A stretch of 64,000 nucleotides of DNA from Flaviramulus sp. (GTDB lineage Bacteria; Bacteroidota; Bacteroidia; Flavobacteriales; Flavobacteriaceae), in assembly GCA_030731745.1 (NCBI GenBank), contig JANQTJ010000004.1, positions 1 to 64,000 on the forward strand, read 5' to 3'. The position numbers were made by a program, and so were the translations under genes. Within the stretch, counting starts at the first letter, position 1; each line of letters begins with the position of its first letter. This document shows positions 20,270-31,224 of this stretch, piece after piece. The notes under the pieces were generated by a model. That model was not told the origin of the DNA. It saw only the letters and a list, made by a program, of their open reading frames with translations, and did no database searches.

Positions 20270-21964
20270 CTAAAGTATTTCTATAAATAGCCCATTGTCT
20301 GTTTTTTCAACTTTAGCAATGTTGTTTTTAGTAAGTTCTTTAATGGTTTTATCCCATTTTTTATTAGACAAACCAGACTGAATTTTTAAGTCATTCAATT
20401 CTAATTTTTGAGTTTTTTTAAGAATTTCAAAAACAGCTTTGGCATCCTCGCTAATCTCTACATGTTTCTTTTCGGGGCGCATTTGTGGAAAGAATAAAAC
20501 TTCTTGAATAGATTGGTTATTTGTTAAAAACATAATTAATCTATCCATGCCAATTCCCATACCTGAGGTAGGAGGCATTCCATATTCAAGAGCACGTAAA
20601 AAGTCATAATCAATAACACCTGTAGCTTCGTCGTCACCTTTTTTAGCAAGTTCAATTTGGTGCTCAAAACGTTCTCTTTGGTCAATAGGGTCGTTTAATT
20701 CACTGTAGGCATTAGCAATCTCTTTACCACAAACCATAAGCTCAAAACGTTCTGTTAATTCAGGATTTTCACGGTGTTCTTTGCATAAAGGGCTCATTTC
20801 TTTAGGGTAATCAGTAATAAACGTAGGCTGTATGTAATTGCCTTCACATTTTTCGCCAAAAATTTCATCTATAAGTTTGCCTTTACCCATGGTGTTATCT
20901 ACTTCAATTCCCATGTTTTTGGCAGCTTGCCGTATTTCGTCTTCACTTTTACCAGTAATATCAAAACCAGTAAAATGTTTTATGGAGTCTGTCATAGTTA
21001 CTCTGGCATAAGGAGCTTTAAAATCTATGTCTTGTTTTCCAAAAGTAGCTTTGGTAGTTCCATTTACTGCTATAGCACAATGTTCTAAAAGTTGCTCGCA
21101 GAAATCCATCATCCAGTTGTAATCTTTGTATGCTACATAAATTTCCATAGCAGTAAACTCAGGATTATGAGTTCGATCCATCCCTTCATTTCTAAAGTTT
21201 TTAGAAAACTCATAAACGCCATCAAAACCTCCTACAATTAATCTTTTTAGGTATAATTCGTTAGCAATACGCATGTATAGCGGGATATCTAAAGCATTGT
21301 GATGAGTCATGAAAGGACGCGCTGCTGCACCACCTGGGATGGGTTGTAAAACAGGTGTTTCAACCTCAAAATAACCAGCATTATTAAAAAATGAACGCAT
21401 CGCATTAAACAATTTGGTACGTTTCACAAACACATCTTTTACGTTTGGATTTACTACCAAATCAGCATATCGTTGTCGGTAACGCATTTCAGGATCATCA
21501 AATTTATCATGAATATTTCCTTCGGCATCTAACTTTGGCAAAGGAAGTGGCTTTAAAGCTTTACTTAACAAAGTAAAGTTTTTTACCATTACTGTTTTTT
21601 CACCAACTTTGGTGTTAAACAAATCCCCTTCAATTCCAATAAAATCTCCTATGTCTAAAAGTTTTTTATAAACTTCATTGTATTTACTTTTATCATCTCC
21701 GGCACAAATTTCATCTCGGTTAAAATAAACTTGTATACGTCCTTCAGAATCTTGTAGCTCAGCAAAACTGGCATTCCCTTGTATCCTTCTAGACATTAAT
21801 CGGCCAGCAATAATAACTTTTTCACCCTCTTTAAAATCTTTTTTAATCGATTTAGAAGTATTGTTTACTGGGTATAAATCCGCGGGATATGGGTTAATTC
21901 CTAAAGCTCTTAATTTTGCTAATTTTTCTCTTCTTACAAGTTCTTGCTCTGATAATTGCGACAT
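20270..21964 (-). CDS. lysS: Lysine--tRNA ligase
   Basis: ELVRREKLAKLRALGINPYPA; MRYRQRYADL; class II motifs FRNEGMDRTHNPEFTAMEIY, GMGIGMDRLIM. Confidence 0.97.
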   Translation of the reverse strand: MSQLSEQELVRREKLAKLRALGINPYPADLYPVNNTSKSIKKDFKEGEKVIIAGRLMSRRIQGNASFAELQDSEGRIQVYFNRDEICAGDDKSKYNEVYKKLLDIGDFIGIEGDLFNTKVGEKTVMVKNFTLLSKALKPLPLPKLDAEGNIHDKFDDPEMRYRQRYADLVVNPNVKDVFVKRTKLFNAMRSFFNNAGYFEVETPVLQPIPGGAAARPFMTHHNALDIPLYMRIANELYLKRLIVGGFDGVYEFSKNFRNEGMDRTHNPEFTAMEIYVAYKDYNWMMDFCEQLLEHCAIAVNGTTKATFGKQDIDFKAPYARVTMTDSIKHFTGFDITGKSEDEIRQAAKNMGIEVDNTMGKGKLIDEIFGEKCEGNYIQPTFITDYPKEMSPLCKEHRENPELTERFELMVCGKEIANAYSELNDPIDQRERFEHQIELAKKGDDEATGVIDYDFLRALEYGMPPTSGMGIGMDRLIMFLTNNQSIQEVLFFPQMRPEKKHVEISEDAKAVFEILKKTQKLELNDLKIQSGLSNKKWDKTIKELTKNNIAKVEKTDNGLFIEIL

Positions 21965-22048
21965 AGTCTAAATACTGTATAAAATTTTAAAGGCACAAAG
22001 ATAATCATTTGATTTACGATTTACGATTATTGATTTATGAAATTTTTT

Positions 22049-22129
22049 GGGCGTTACCACAAGGGTCGGGCTTTACGCTATATCTTTTTTTCGTCCCTAA
22101 AAAAAGGATGCCACTTCAATCCCTAACGC
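22049..22129. repeat. Candidate dispersed structured intergenic element
   Basis: GGGCGTTACC...GGATGCCACTTCAATCCCTAACGC; terminal GCGTTA/TAACGC inverted repeat and internal T7/A7 hairpin; single copy in this window. Confidence 0.4.
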
Positions 22130-22195
22130 AAAATTGTAACATATAACTTACTTTTACGTCCTATATGTAATTCATCAATCAAATCAAATCAAACC

Positions 22196-22354
22196 ATGAG
22201 TATCTGGAGAGTTTTATTGTCTATCATTTGTCCGCCTTTAGCTGTTATAGATAAGGGTTGCGGCTCCATAATTATTGTTTTTTTATTATGGCTTTGTGGC
22301 TGGGTTCCGGGCGTTATTGCAGCGTTAGTTATTCTAAATAATCCTAAAAATTAA
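22196..22354 (+). CDS. YqaE/Pmp3 family membrane protein (52 aa)
   Basis: Own translation: MSIWRVLLSIICPPLAVIDKGCGSIIIVFLLWLCGWVPGVIAALVILNNPKN*. Confidence 0.88.
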   Translation: MSIWRVLLSIICPPLAVIDKGCGSIIIVFLLWLCGWVPGVIAALVILNNPKN

Positions 22355-22383
22355 AACATAAAAATATCGTAATTTTGCAGCCT

Positions 22384-23082
22384 ATGAATAAACAAGTAGC
22401 ACTGCAAGATTTGGGTTTTAAAGACTATAAACAAACTTGGGATTACCAAGAGCAATTGTTTAAAGGTATTGTAGACACTAAAATAAAAAATAGGCGAGAA
22501 GAGGCTGGTTTAAAAACCAAAAATTACTTTTTGTTTGTAGAGCATCCGCATGTATATACTTTAGGTAAAAGTGGCGATTTGTCAAACTTACTTTTAAACG
22601 AACAGCAACTCACTGAAAAAGGCGCGACTTTTTATAAAATTAATCGCGGTGGTGATATTACTTATCATGGTCCTGGGCAAATAGTTGGATATCCTATTCT
22701 AGATTTAGAAAACTTTTTCACCGATATTCATAAATACCTTCGCTTTTTGGAAGAAATGATTATTCTTACACTTGCTGAATATGGTTTAAAGGCTGAAAGA
22801 AGTCCCGGGGAAACAGGCGTTTGGCTTGATGTTGGTTCACCATTTGCACGAAAAATTTGTGCAATGGGTGTGCGCGCTAGCCGTTGGGTAACTATGCATG
22901 GTTTTGCGCTTAATGTTAATGCTGATCTAGGGTATTTTGATAATATCATTCCTTGCGGAATCAGAGGAAAAGCTGTTACCTCTTTAAACGTTGAGCTTGG
23001 GGTTAGAGCTGTTGATGAATCTGAAGTTAAACATAAATTATTAAATCATTTCAAAAGTCTATTTGAAGCTGAATTTTTTTAA
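22384..23082 (+). CDS. lipB: Octanoyltransferase
   Basis: VEHPHVYTLGKSGD; INRGGDITYHGPGQIVGYPILDL; KICAMGVRASRWVTMHGFALNVN. Confidence 0.95.
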   Translation: MNKQVALQDLGFKDYKQTWDYQEQLFKGIVDTKIKNRREEAGLKTKNYFLFVEHPHVYTLGKSGDLSNLLLNEQQLTEKGATFYKINRGGDITYHGPGQIVGYPILDLENFFTDIHKYLRFLEEMIILTLAEYGLKAERSPGETGVWLDVGSPFARKICAMGVRASRWVTMHGFALNVNADLGYFDNIIPCGIRGKAVTSLNVELGVRAVDESEVKHKLLNHFKSLFEAEFF

Positions 23083-23453
23083 AAACAAGAAAATTGTTTT
23101 GGTTTCCAAATAATAGTGTCATTTTCTAATAAAGAGTTCTCAAAATTTTCGTCCCCAACATATCCTAGTAGGGTTCCTTCGCAATTAAAAACAGGAATTA
23201 AAGTACTACATTGAGGGCAACAATTTGGAAAAATAAAAATAGTTTCATCTTCTAAAGTGTTTTGAGAAACATAAAAATATAGTTTCAAATCAGAATTTGA
23301 TCGTTCAAGTTCTTCTATAGCTTCTCTTAGCCAACTAATATTTTTAGTTGGATTTGAAACATTACAAGTATTATTTAATTCGTTATCATTATTACTGTTG
23401 CAAGAGGCATTACATAATAATATTATAAACAATAAAGAGAGCAGCTTTTTCAT
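23079..23453 (-). CDS. Hypothetical lipoprotein with Cys-rich motif
   Basis: Lipobox LCNASC; FIFPNCCPQCSTLIPVFNCEG. Confidence 0.6.
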   Translation of the reverse strand: MKKLLSLLFIILLCNASCNSNNDNELNNTCNVSNPTKNISWLREAIEELERSNSDLKLYFYVSQNTLEDETIFIFPNCCPQCSTLIPVFNCEGTLLGYVGDENFENSLLENDTIIWKPKQFSCF

Positions 23454-23567
23454 TCCATTTTTAATTTAAAGATGATTGATTTTTAAAAAGGTTGCTTAAA
23501 CTTTATTGAATAAAGTATATAATCATTAAAAAGTTAAAAATGCAAATTATCAATATTTTTTTTGTCT

Positions 23568-26345
23568 TTATTTTATTTCTAAAGTTGTTTTTTTGTTTTC
23601 AATTTCTATGGTGTATTTTCCTTTTGGTAAATACGTTTTTTTGTTTTGAGCTTCACTTATTTTAAGTTCCGGTTTTTCACCTTGTAAAGCCTCTTTCCCA
23701 GAATTAGTTATTGATAAATCGTAGGTTGTATAATTATAACCAGCATCAGCACCCACAGAAATAGTATTTAAAATTGAATTTGCTTCAGATAAAATATGAA
23801 TGTCTAATTTTGTTTTTGAGTTTGAATAAAATTTAATGATTGTTTCAGGCTCAAAAGCAGGGTAAAATTGACCCCAAGAGCTTCCCCATCTGCTGGATAA
23901 TCTTATAGATTCCATATCAAAAATAACAATATCTTTATTTCCAATGGTATGATGTTTTTGTAATACTGAGATATCAGCTTTATATATACTTCTTCCATGA
24001 GTTCCAACAACCAAATCTTTAGCTTCTGGTTGAATCACTAAATCATGTACGGCAACTGTTGTTAACCCTTTTGCAAAAGCTTCCCAATGGCTTCCATTGT
24101 TGAAAGAGGCATAAACGCCATTATCAGTTCCTAAGTAAACTAGATTTTCATTTTCAGAATCTTCTTTAATAACGTTTACAGATGCGTTATTTGGCAGGTT
24201 AGAACTGATAGATTTCCACGTTTTTCCATAATCATTGCTCATATAAACATAGGCTTTAAAATCGTCATTTCTATAACCGTTTAAAGTTGCATAAACACGA
24301 CTTTTGTTATGTTGTGAAGCTATCACTCTAGAAACCCAAAGATTTTGAGGTAAATTATTAGAAATTCTAGTCCATGTAGCACCAGAATTATTAGTCATAT
24401 TAATATAACCGTCATCACTACCTGTGTAAATTAAACCAAATTGAAATGGACTTTCAGAAATAGTAGTTAATGTACCATAAGGTACATTTCCTTTTTTTCC
24501 TCCTGAAGTTAAATCGCCTGATATCACATCAAAAGTTTCACCTTGATCCATAGAACGCAAAAGTTTATTGGCGCCCATATATAAAATATCTTGGTTATGA
24601 GAAGACAGTAAAATTGGTGTTTGCCAATTAAAACGATAAGGCGAATCTCCCAATTCATGTTTAGGACTAATTCTTAAACGGTCTCCAGTTTCTAGGTTTT
24701 GACGTGTGTAATTTCCAAATTGAGAGCCTGAGTAAACTATATGATGATTTCTGCTATCTACTTGAATTTGCATACCATCTCCTCCGCCAATGCCTTTATA
24801 TGGGTATTCACCTCGAGATTCCCAATTTTTTGATGCCGAATAATCGCTAGGGCCAAACCAAACGCCATTATCTTGTAAACCACCATAAACGTTATATGGT
24901 TTTTGATTATCTACAGTTATATAATAAAACTGTCCAACAGCAGGAGAATTGTTTTTAGTCCAATTTTTACCATCATCATAGGTGATATTTACACCTCCGT
25001 CATTACCATTTATTACATGGCCTTCTAGTTTAGGGTTTATCCAAATTGCTTGATGATCACTATGTACATTTTCTTTCCCAATAGAACTGAACGTCACACC
25101 ACCATCATCTGACTTTAATATAGGCACACCTAATAAATAAATTTTACTTTCATTGGATGTATTAACTGCAATAACTCCAAAGTAGTAACCATAAGAACTG
25201 TATAAACCATCAATATAGCCTTTATGGGTTTTACTCCAAGAAACACCACCATCAGTAGATTTATAAACTTCTGCACCAATGACTTCAGATTTAAACATGT
25301 CAGAATTAGCATCCTCAAGATACAACGCTAAGTCACTTGGATTCACAGTTCCTTCTCTTACAGATTTTTTAACATTTGCTGCTGTGTATTTTTTATCAAA
25401 TCGGTTGTCTTTTAAATAGCTTTCAAGTTGTTTATCATTTAAGCCTAAAAATGTAATATTGTTCATGGTTTTAAAGTCCTTTTTTTTGAGTCCTTCTTCA
25501 TCTTTTTTAGGCTCTGTTGGTCTTCTAGATTGATTATCTAATAAGGCATAAATCACATCATTATTAAAAGCTGATAAACCAATTCTGCCTACGCCACTTC
25601 CAGTAGGAAATCCAGAATTTTCTGTAGTTAATTTTATCCATGTATTTCCAGCATCAATACTTTTATAAATAGCTGAATTTTCTCCATCGCCATCAAAATC
25701 CCAAGCTTTTCTTATACGTTCCCAACTCGCTGCATACATAATATTTGGGTTAGTTGGCGATACACTAATATCTATAATTCCAGTATTATCATTAATAAAT
25801 AATACGTTTTTCCAGGTTTTACCACCATCATTGGTTTTGTAAATACCTCTTTCTTTATTTGGAGTGTATAAGTGTCCAATAGCACCTACTATAACTTCAT
25901 CGGGATTATTTTTATTGATGATGAGCCTTCCAATATGTTGCGAATCTTGTAAACCTACATTAATCCAAGTTTTACCTTTATCATTACTTTTCAAAACTCC
26001 TATTCCGGCATAAGATGATCGTGAAGAATTACTTTCGCCTGTCCCAATCCAGATGGTGCCATTATTCCAATCAATAGCAATATCACCCATATTTTGAGTT
26101 GGTGCTTCTTCAGTTAAAGAGGTAAAAGAGGTGCCATTATTATTGGTATACCATAAACCACCTGAAGCATAAGCAACGTAAAATTCGTTTGGGTTATCAG
26201 GGTTTACATCAAAATCCACCACGCGACCACTCATAATAGTTGGCCCTATATTAGTAAAAGGAACATTTTTAACGAGTGATTCTTGAGCTGGTGTTGTAAC
26301 CGAAATAAAAAGAAGAAGATAAAGTAATTGCTTATAGTGGGTCAT
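23568..26345 (-). CDS. VPS10/sortilin-like BNR-repeat secreted protein
   Basis: Multiple Asp-box motifs (SNDKGKTW, TNDGGKTW, SIDAGNTW, STDGGVSW, SNDYGKTW). Confidence 0.9.
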   Translation of the reverse strand: MTHYKQLLYLLLFISVTTPAQESLVKNVPFTNIGPTIMSGRVVDFDVNPDNPNEFYVAYASGGLWYTNNNGTSFTSLTEEAPTQNMGDIAIDWNNGTIWIGTGESNSSRSSYAGIGVLKSNDKGKTWINVGLQDSQHIGRLIINKNNPDEVIVGAIGHLYTPNKERGIYKTNDGGKTWKNVLFINDNTGIIDISVSPTNPNIMYAASWERIRKAWDFDGDGENSAIYKSIDAGNTWIKLTTENSGFPTGSGVGRIGLSAFNNDVIYALLDNQSRRPTEPKKDEEGLKKKDFKTMNNITFLGLNDKQLESYLKDNRFDKKYTAANVKKSVREGTVNPSDLALYLEDANSDMFKSEVIGAEVYKSTDGGVSWSKTHKGYIDGLYSSYGYYFGVIAVNTSNESKIYLLGVPILKSDDGGVTFSSIGKENVHSDHQAIWINPKLEGHVINGNDGGVNITYDDGKNWTKNNSPAVGQFYYITVDNQKPYNVYGGLQDNGVWFGPSDYSASKNWESRGEYPYKGIGGGDGMQIQVDSRNHHIVYSGSQFGNYTRQNLETGDRLRISPKHELGDSPYRFNWQTPILLSSHNQDILYMGANKLLRSMDQGETFDVISGDLTSGGKKGNVPYGTLTTISESPFQFGLIYTGSDDGYINMTNNSGATWTRISNNLPQNLWVSRVIASQHNKSRVYATLNGYRNDDFKAYVYMSNDYGKTWKSISSNLPNNASVNVIKEDSENENLVYLGTDNGVYASFNNGSHWEAFAKGLTTVAVHDLVIQPEAKDLVVGTHGRSIYKADISVLQKHHTIGNKDIVIFDMESIRLSSRWGSSWGQFYPAFEPETIIKFYSNSKTKLDIHILSEANSILNTISVGADAGYNYTTYDLSITNSGKEALQGEKPELKISEAQNKKTYLPKGKYTIEIENKKTTLEIK

Positions 26346-26483
26346 TTTATGGATGGTTTTAAAAGTTCATTAAAATACTTAAACTAATTTAAAGCATCAA
26401 TATTTTTTTTAAAAAATTGTTTTAATTTGGTTGATTATTAGAAAATATCCCTTTTAGGATTCTTTTTCATTTATTTTAAAAAC

Positions 26484-27080
26484 ATGAATTTTAAGATTGC
26501 AAATTTTTTTTATCTATTCATTTCTCTTGTTTTTATTTTTTCTTGCACAAAAACAGTTACCTATGATATAGGAGAAATTAAAACACCTAAAGGAGATATA
26601 TTAATTTGGCTTTATGATGAAACTCCAAAACATAAAAAAAGTTTTATACAATTAGCCAATAATAGATATTGGGATTCTCTAACTTTTAATAGAGTTATAC
26701 CTAATTTTGTTGCTCAGGGTGGGTGTCCTGATACTGTTGAGGGATTTACAGATAAAGACTATTTGTTATCTCCAGAATTTGATGTATCATTAACACATGA
26801 TTACGGAGCTGTTGGTGCTGGAAGAGATGATAACCCTGATATGAATTCTGCTCGTTGCCAATTTTATGTGGTACAAAACAAAGATGGCTTACACCGATTA
26901 GATAACCAGTATACTGTTTTTGGTAAGGTTATTAAAGGTATGGATGTTATAGATGCCATTGTTAATGTGGAACGCGACTCTACAAACACACCTTTAATTC
27001 CTATAATTTTGAATGTGAATATCATATCTTTAAGTGAAAATCAATTAAAAAAACTATATCCAAATTTTAATAAGCACTAA
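26484..27080 (+). CDS. Cyclophilin-type peptidylprolyl isomerase lipoprotein
   Basis: Lipobox IFSCTK; FNRVIPNFVAQGG; CQFYVVQNKDGLHRLDNQYTVFGKVIKGMDV. Confidence 0.9.
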   Translation: MNFKIANFFYLFISLVFIFSCTKTVTYDIGEIKTPKGDILIWLYDETPKHKKSFIQLANNRYWDSLTFNRVIPNFVAQGGCPDTVEGFTDKDYLLSPEFDVSLTHDYGAVGAGRDDNPDMNSARCQFYVVQNKDGLHRLDNQYTVFGKVIKGMDVIDAIVNVERDSTNTPLIPIILNVNIISLSENQLKKLYPNFNKH

Positions 27081-28532
27081 TTATTCTTCCCATTTCCAAT
27101 CGCCTCCAATAATGAGTTTTTCTTTAAGATTGTTTTTAATCATAAATTCTTTAGTGGTTTGGCTATCCATTTTTGCAGCAGGTAGCACATCTGCATTAGC
27201 CAATCCATAAAGTATCATAGTGCCAAAGCGAGAAGTATTAGTTAAATGATCTTTATTAACTAGGTTAAAATCATCACAATCAGAATGATAACAGCCATAA
27301 ATGGATCGGTCTAAGTTACTATGTACTGATAAAATTGGAATGCCCTCGAGCATGAATGGTTGGTGATCACTGTGTAATCCAGAATTATTTGAAAAACTGT
27401 TTTTAAATATAGAATCATTTTGTTTTATGGTTTCTCCAAGTTCTTTGAAGAAGTTTTCATTTTCTAATTTTCCTCCAGCATTCATTCCAACAGGATTTCC
27501 GGCCATATCAAGGTTCATCATGTATTTAATATTATCAATTTTTCCAGCCTCAACAGCTTTACTAACCATATGTTTAGAACCAAGTAAACCTTGTTCTTCT
27601 CCCATAAAAAGTACAAATTTAATAGTGCGTTTTGGTTGTAAATTATTAGCTTTAAAAGCTCTTGCAATATCTAAAACTGCAAACGAACCAATCCCATTAT
27701 CAATAGCGCCTGTTGCTAAATCCCAAGAATCTAAATGACCTCCAATAATAATTTCTTCTTCGGGTATTTCAGAACCTTTAAGCGTAGCAACTACATTTCT
27801 TGCATTGATGATATCGCTTTTATTAGTCATATTTATAGTGGCTACAGCGCCATCTGTTTTTATTTTCTCTTTTAAAGCCATGCCATCTTCTTTACCAATA
27901 CAAACAGCTGGAATTTTAATTAATTCTCCATTTACAGATGCTGTTCCTGTGAGTAATACGCCATTATCAACTTGATTGATAATGATGATTCCAATGGCAC
28001 CATATTTTATTGCTAAAGCGGTTTTTTCACTTCGGTGTAAATTATTTAAACCCTCAGAGCTACCCTCCAAAATACTTATATAAACGAGTGCAATATGGTC
28101 TTTTACAGCATCAGGATTTGTAAGATAATCAGCCTCTAATCCATTTCCCATATCAATGATTTCACCTGTAACATGAGTCTCAACAGGTGAATGACCTAAC
28201 GTAACTACTTTAGTTTCGTTGCCATTAATACTTAAATTTACTTCTCCACGAGACCACGATTCTACTTCAAAAGGTTGATATTTAACATCATCAAAACCAT
28301 ATGCTTTTAATTTTTCATAGATATAAGTCTCAGCTTTAGCTCCATTTTCTGAACCTGTTAAACGATGGCCAATAGTTTCAGATGCCTCTTTTAGGGTACT
28401 ATACGCTTTCGTATTTTCTTTAATTTCTTTGTCTATTTTAGCAAAAAGTTCAGCATTTGATAGTGCTTTTTTTTGCTTTGAACATGATACAATTAATGTT
28501 ATTAAAGCGATAAAGGTGATGGCTTTTTTCAT
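27081..28532 (-). CDS. M28 family metallopeptidase with PA-domain insert
   Basis: IIIGGHLDSWDLATGAIDNGIG; MGEEQGLLGS; HSDHQPFMLEGIP. Confidence 0.92.
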   Translation of the reverse strand: MKKAITFIALITLIVSCSKQKKALSNAELFAKIDKEIKENTKAYSTLKEASETIGHRLTGSENGAKAETYIYEKLKAYGFDDVKYQPFEVESWSRGEVNLSINGNETKVVTLGHSPVETHVTGEIIDMGNGLEADYLTNPDAVKDHIALVYISILEGSSEGLNNLHRSEKTALAIKYGAIGIIIINQVDNGVLLTGTASVNGELIKIPAVCIGKEDGMALKEKIKTDGAVATINMTNKSDIINARNVVATLKGSEIPEEEIIIGGHLDSWDLATGAIDNGIGSFAVLDIARAFKANNLQPKRTIKFVLFMGEEQGLLGSKHMVSKAVEAGKIDNIKYMMNLDMAGNPVGMNAGGKLENENFFKELGETIKQNDSIFKNSFSNNSGLHSDHQPFMLEGIPILSVHSNLDRSIYGCYHSDCDDFNLVNKDHLTNTSRFGTMILYGLANADVLPAAKMDSQTTKEFMIKNNLKEKLIIGGDWKWEE

Positions 28533-28641
28533 AAGTTTCCAGAATTAATGTAAGGTTATATTTTGACGATATCTAATCTAACGAAGTTATCGATTTTTTT
28601 TAGAAAATATCTAATTGAATAAAGTTTTGCAAATGAGTACT

Positions 28642-29115
28642 TTAGAAATTTACTTGATCTCCAACTGAAATATGCCATCTATCAACCAAACCGGCATTAA
28701 TTTCTAAAACATATTTTGCTGGCGCATTGGATGTTAGTGAAGACTCATCAAATGGTTTCGCGTTTTTCTGGAAACTAACAATAGTTTTGTCTTTGTTGAT
28801 GAAAATTAAATCTAAGGGGATTTGTGTATTTTTCATATAAAAAGAGCGAGGTTCAACATCGTCAAAAACAAATAACATACCTTGGTTTGTTTTCATGCTG
28901 CTACGATACATTAAACCTGTTTGAGTTTCGTAATCGGTATTTGCAATTTCTATATCTAAATTTATTTGTGTGGAATCTTTTTTGAAAATAGTTAGTTCAG
29001 CTTCCTTTATAAAAGATACTTCGGTTTGTTTTATAACATTTTTATCTTCTTTACAAGATGAAAATACTATAGATAAAGTTGCAATTAAAGTTAGGAAGAG
29101 CCTTTTAGAAAACAT
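28642..29115 (-). CDS. DUF192 domain lipoprotein
   Basis: ETQTGLMYRSSMKTNQGMLFVFDDVEPRSFYMKNTQIPLDLIFI. Confidence 0.88.
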   Translation of the reverse strand: MFSKRLFLTLIATLSIVFSSCKEDKNVIKQTEVSFIKEAELTIFKKDSTQINLDIEIANTDYETQTGLMYRSSMKTNQGMLFVFDDVEPRSFYMKNTQIPLDLIFINKDKTIVSFQKNAKPFDESSLTSNAPAKYVLEINAGLVDRWHISVGDQVNF

Positions 29116-29116
29116 C

Positions 29117-30040
29117 TTATTTCACTTTGGTTTTAACTTTATAAACAAACATAAAATAAAGACCAATTAGTATAAAAGGAAGGCTTAACCACTGGCCAGT
29201 ATTTAATCCTAACCAATTGATATATTCTTCACCTTGTGGTTCCTTTACAAACTCAACAAAAAAGCGAATAGTCCATAATAAAATTAAAAATAATCCAAAT
29301 AAAAAGCCTGATTGGTCTTTTTTGGGAGTTTTTAAATAGAAATACCATAAAGCTAAAAACACAAAAATATAGCAAAACGATTCGTATAATTGTGCGGGAT
29401 GTCTGTAGGGTACTACATCTAATAATTTTGTATTATTAGCAATGGCATCGTAAGCTTTTTCAACGTTTTTGATTCCCGTAATTCTTAGGGCTTCATATTT
29501 GTTATAATAATCTTGGATAAAGCGAACTCCTAAAGGAAAATCGCCCGATTCTTTTCCGATAATTTCTGAATTAATAAAATTTCCTATTCTAATAAAAACA
29601 GCACCTGAGGCTACTGAAATAACCACTCTATCTAAAATCCACAAAAGAGATTTATATTTATAATTTCTTCGATATAAATACATGCCTAATATAATTCCAA
29701 TGGCAGCACCATGGCTAGCTAAACCTTGAAAACCAGTAAATTCAACACCATTTTTAAAACTGAAAGGAAGAAAAATACTAAAAAAATCTTCTTTTATTAA
29801 CTCAGATTGATAAAATAAAACGTGCCCTAAACGAGCACCAAGCATGGTAGCTAAAACGGTATAAATAAAAAGAGGGTCTAGATATTCTAGTGATACCTTT
29901 TCTTTTGTAAAAATGCGCTTCATGATGTACCAACCTAAAATAAAAGCAATAACCCACATAAGGCTGTAAAAATGAAGTTTGAAATTTCCAACAATATCAA
30001 TGCCTGTAATAGGATTCCAATCGAGTTTTAATAGTTGCAT
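29117..30040 (-). CDS. lgt: Prolipoprotein diacylglyceryl transferase
   Basis: ATMLGARLGHVLFYQ; GFQGLASHGAAIGI; RIGNFINSEIIGKESG; HPAQLYES. Confidence 0.95.
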   Translation of the reverse strand: MQLLKLDWNPITGIDIVGNFKLHFYSLMWVIAFILGWYIMKRIFTKEKVSLEYLDPLFIYTVLATMLGARLGHVLFYQSELIKEDFFSIFLPFSFKNGVEFTGFQGLASHGAAIGIILGMYLYRRNYKYKSLLWILDRVVISVASGAVFIRIGNFINSEIIGKESGDFPLGVRFIQDYYNKYEALRITGIKNVEKAYDAIANNTKLLDVVPYRHPAQLYESFCYIFVFLALWYFYLKTPKKDQSGFLFGLFLILLWTIRFFVEFVKEPQGEEYINWLGLNTGQWLSLPFILIGLYFMFVYKVKTKVK

Positions 30041-30095
30041 GTGTTTAGTTTTTCAACGTAAATATAATCGTTAAGAGGCTGATTTATGTTAAAAT

Positions 30096-31223
30096 TTAAT
30101 TAATAAGTTTAACAATTTCAACTTCAAAAATTAAGTTTGATTTTCCAGGGATACCTCTATTTCCAAATTCGCCGTAGGCTAAATGGTAGGGTATAAATAT
30201 CGTTGCTTTATCTCCAACACTTAATTGTTTTATGCCTTCTTTTAAACCTGCAATTATTGATGCGTTTGGCGTAATTTCAACCTCAATTGGTTCGTATTTA
30301 TTTGCTTCTTTTCTTTTCTCGTTAACAGCATTAAGTTCTTCGGCTATTTCTAATTTACTTGTTTCTAAAAGCTTACCGTTTTCAAAATATACCGCATAAT
30401 GAGTTATCGTTCTGTCTCCTTCTTTTAATTTTTCTCCAGTACCTTTTTCTGAAATAAAATATTTTAAACCAGATTCAAGTATTGTAGCCTTGGATTCTTG
30501 TGAAACGAATTTATCTTTGGATGCTTTTATGATAGCTTCTGCGTTTGCTATTTTTTCTTTTTCTAAACGTTCTTCTTCAGCAAAATGATTTATAAAAATT
30601 TTAGGTGCATCAAATTGCTTGGCTGCTTTACCTTTTCTAATAATATTTAATTCCTCAATTACAACGTTCTTAATTGGTTTATTTTTGTTATCAACTTTTA
30701 CATTTGAAATAGAATCTTGAATGTTTAAGCCTATAACTAATTGACCAAAAATACTGTGTACTTTATCTAAATGAGGTTTTGGGACTTCAGTGATAAAAAA
30801 TTGAGTACCATTAGAATTTGGGCCAGAATTTGCCATGGATAAAACACCTGGTTTATCGTGTTTTAAGTCTGGGTGGAATTCATCTTTAAATCTATATCCA
30901 GCACTTCCTACTCCTGTGCCATTTGGGTCGCCACCTTGAATCATAAATTCATTCATAACACGATGAAAGATAAGTCCGTTGTAAAATTTTTTTTCTTTGA
31001 ATTTATCATTAACCATGGTATTAGTGCCTTCAGCTAAAGAAACGAAGTTAGCTACCGTTATTGGTACTTTTTCACTTTCTAGTTTTGCTACCATAACACC
31101 TTTATTTGTTATAAACTCAGCATAAATACCATCTTCTAACTCAGGATATTGTGCTTTGCATGATGTTAAATTAAGTACTAAAACTAGTATTAAAAGCATG
31201 AGAGTTTTATTGAATACTTTCAT
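30096..31223 (-). CDS. Cyclophilin-FKBP fusion peptidylprolyl isomerase
   Basis: N-terminal cyclophilin (FYNGLIFHRVMNEFMIQGGDP...GTQFFIT) plus C-terminal FKBP (IAGLKEGIKQLSVGDKATIFIPYHLAYGE). Confidence 0.92.
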   Translation of the reverse strand: MKVFNKTLMLLILVLVLNLTSCKAQYPELEDGIYAEFITNKGVMVAKLESEKVPITVANFVSLAEGTNTMVNDKFKEKKFYNGLIFHRVMNEFMIQGGDPNGTGVGSAGYRFKDEFHPDLKHDKPGVLSMANSGPNSNGTQFFITEVPKPHLDKVHSIFGQLVIGLNIQDSISNVKVDNKNKPIKNVVIEELNIIRKGKAAKQFDAPKIFINHFAEEERLEKEKIANAEAIIKASKDKFVSQESKATILESGLKYFISEKGTGEKLKEGDRTITHYAVYFENGKLLETSKLEIAEELNAVNEKRKEANKYEPIEVEITPNASIIAGLKEGIKQLSVGDKATIFIPYHLAYGEFGNRGIPGKSNLIFEVEIVKLIN

Positions 31224-31224
31224 T

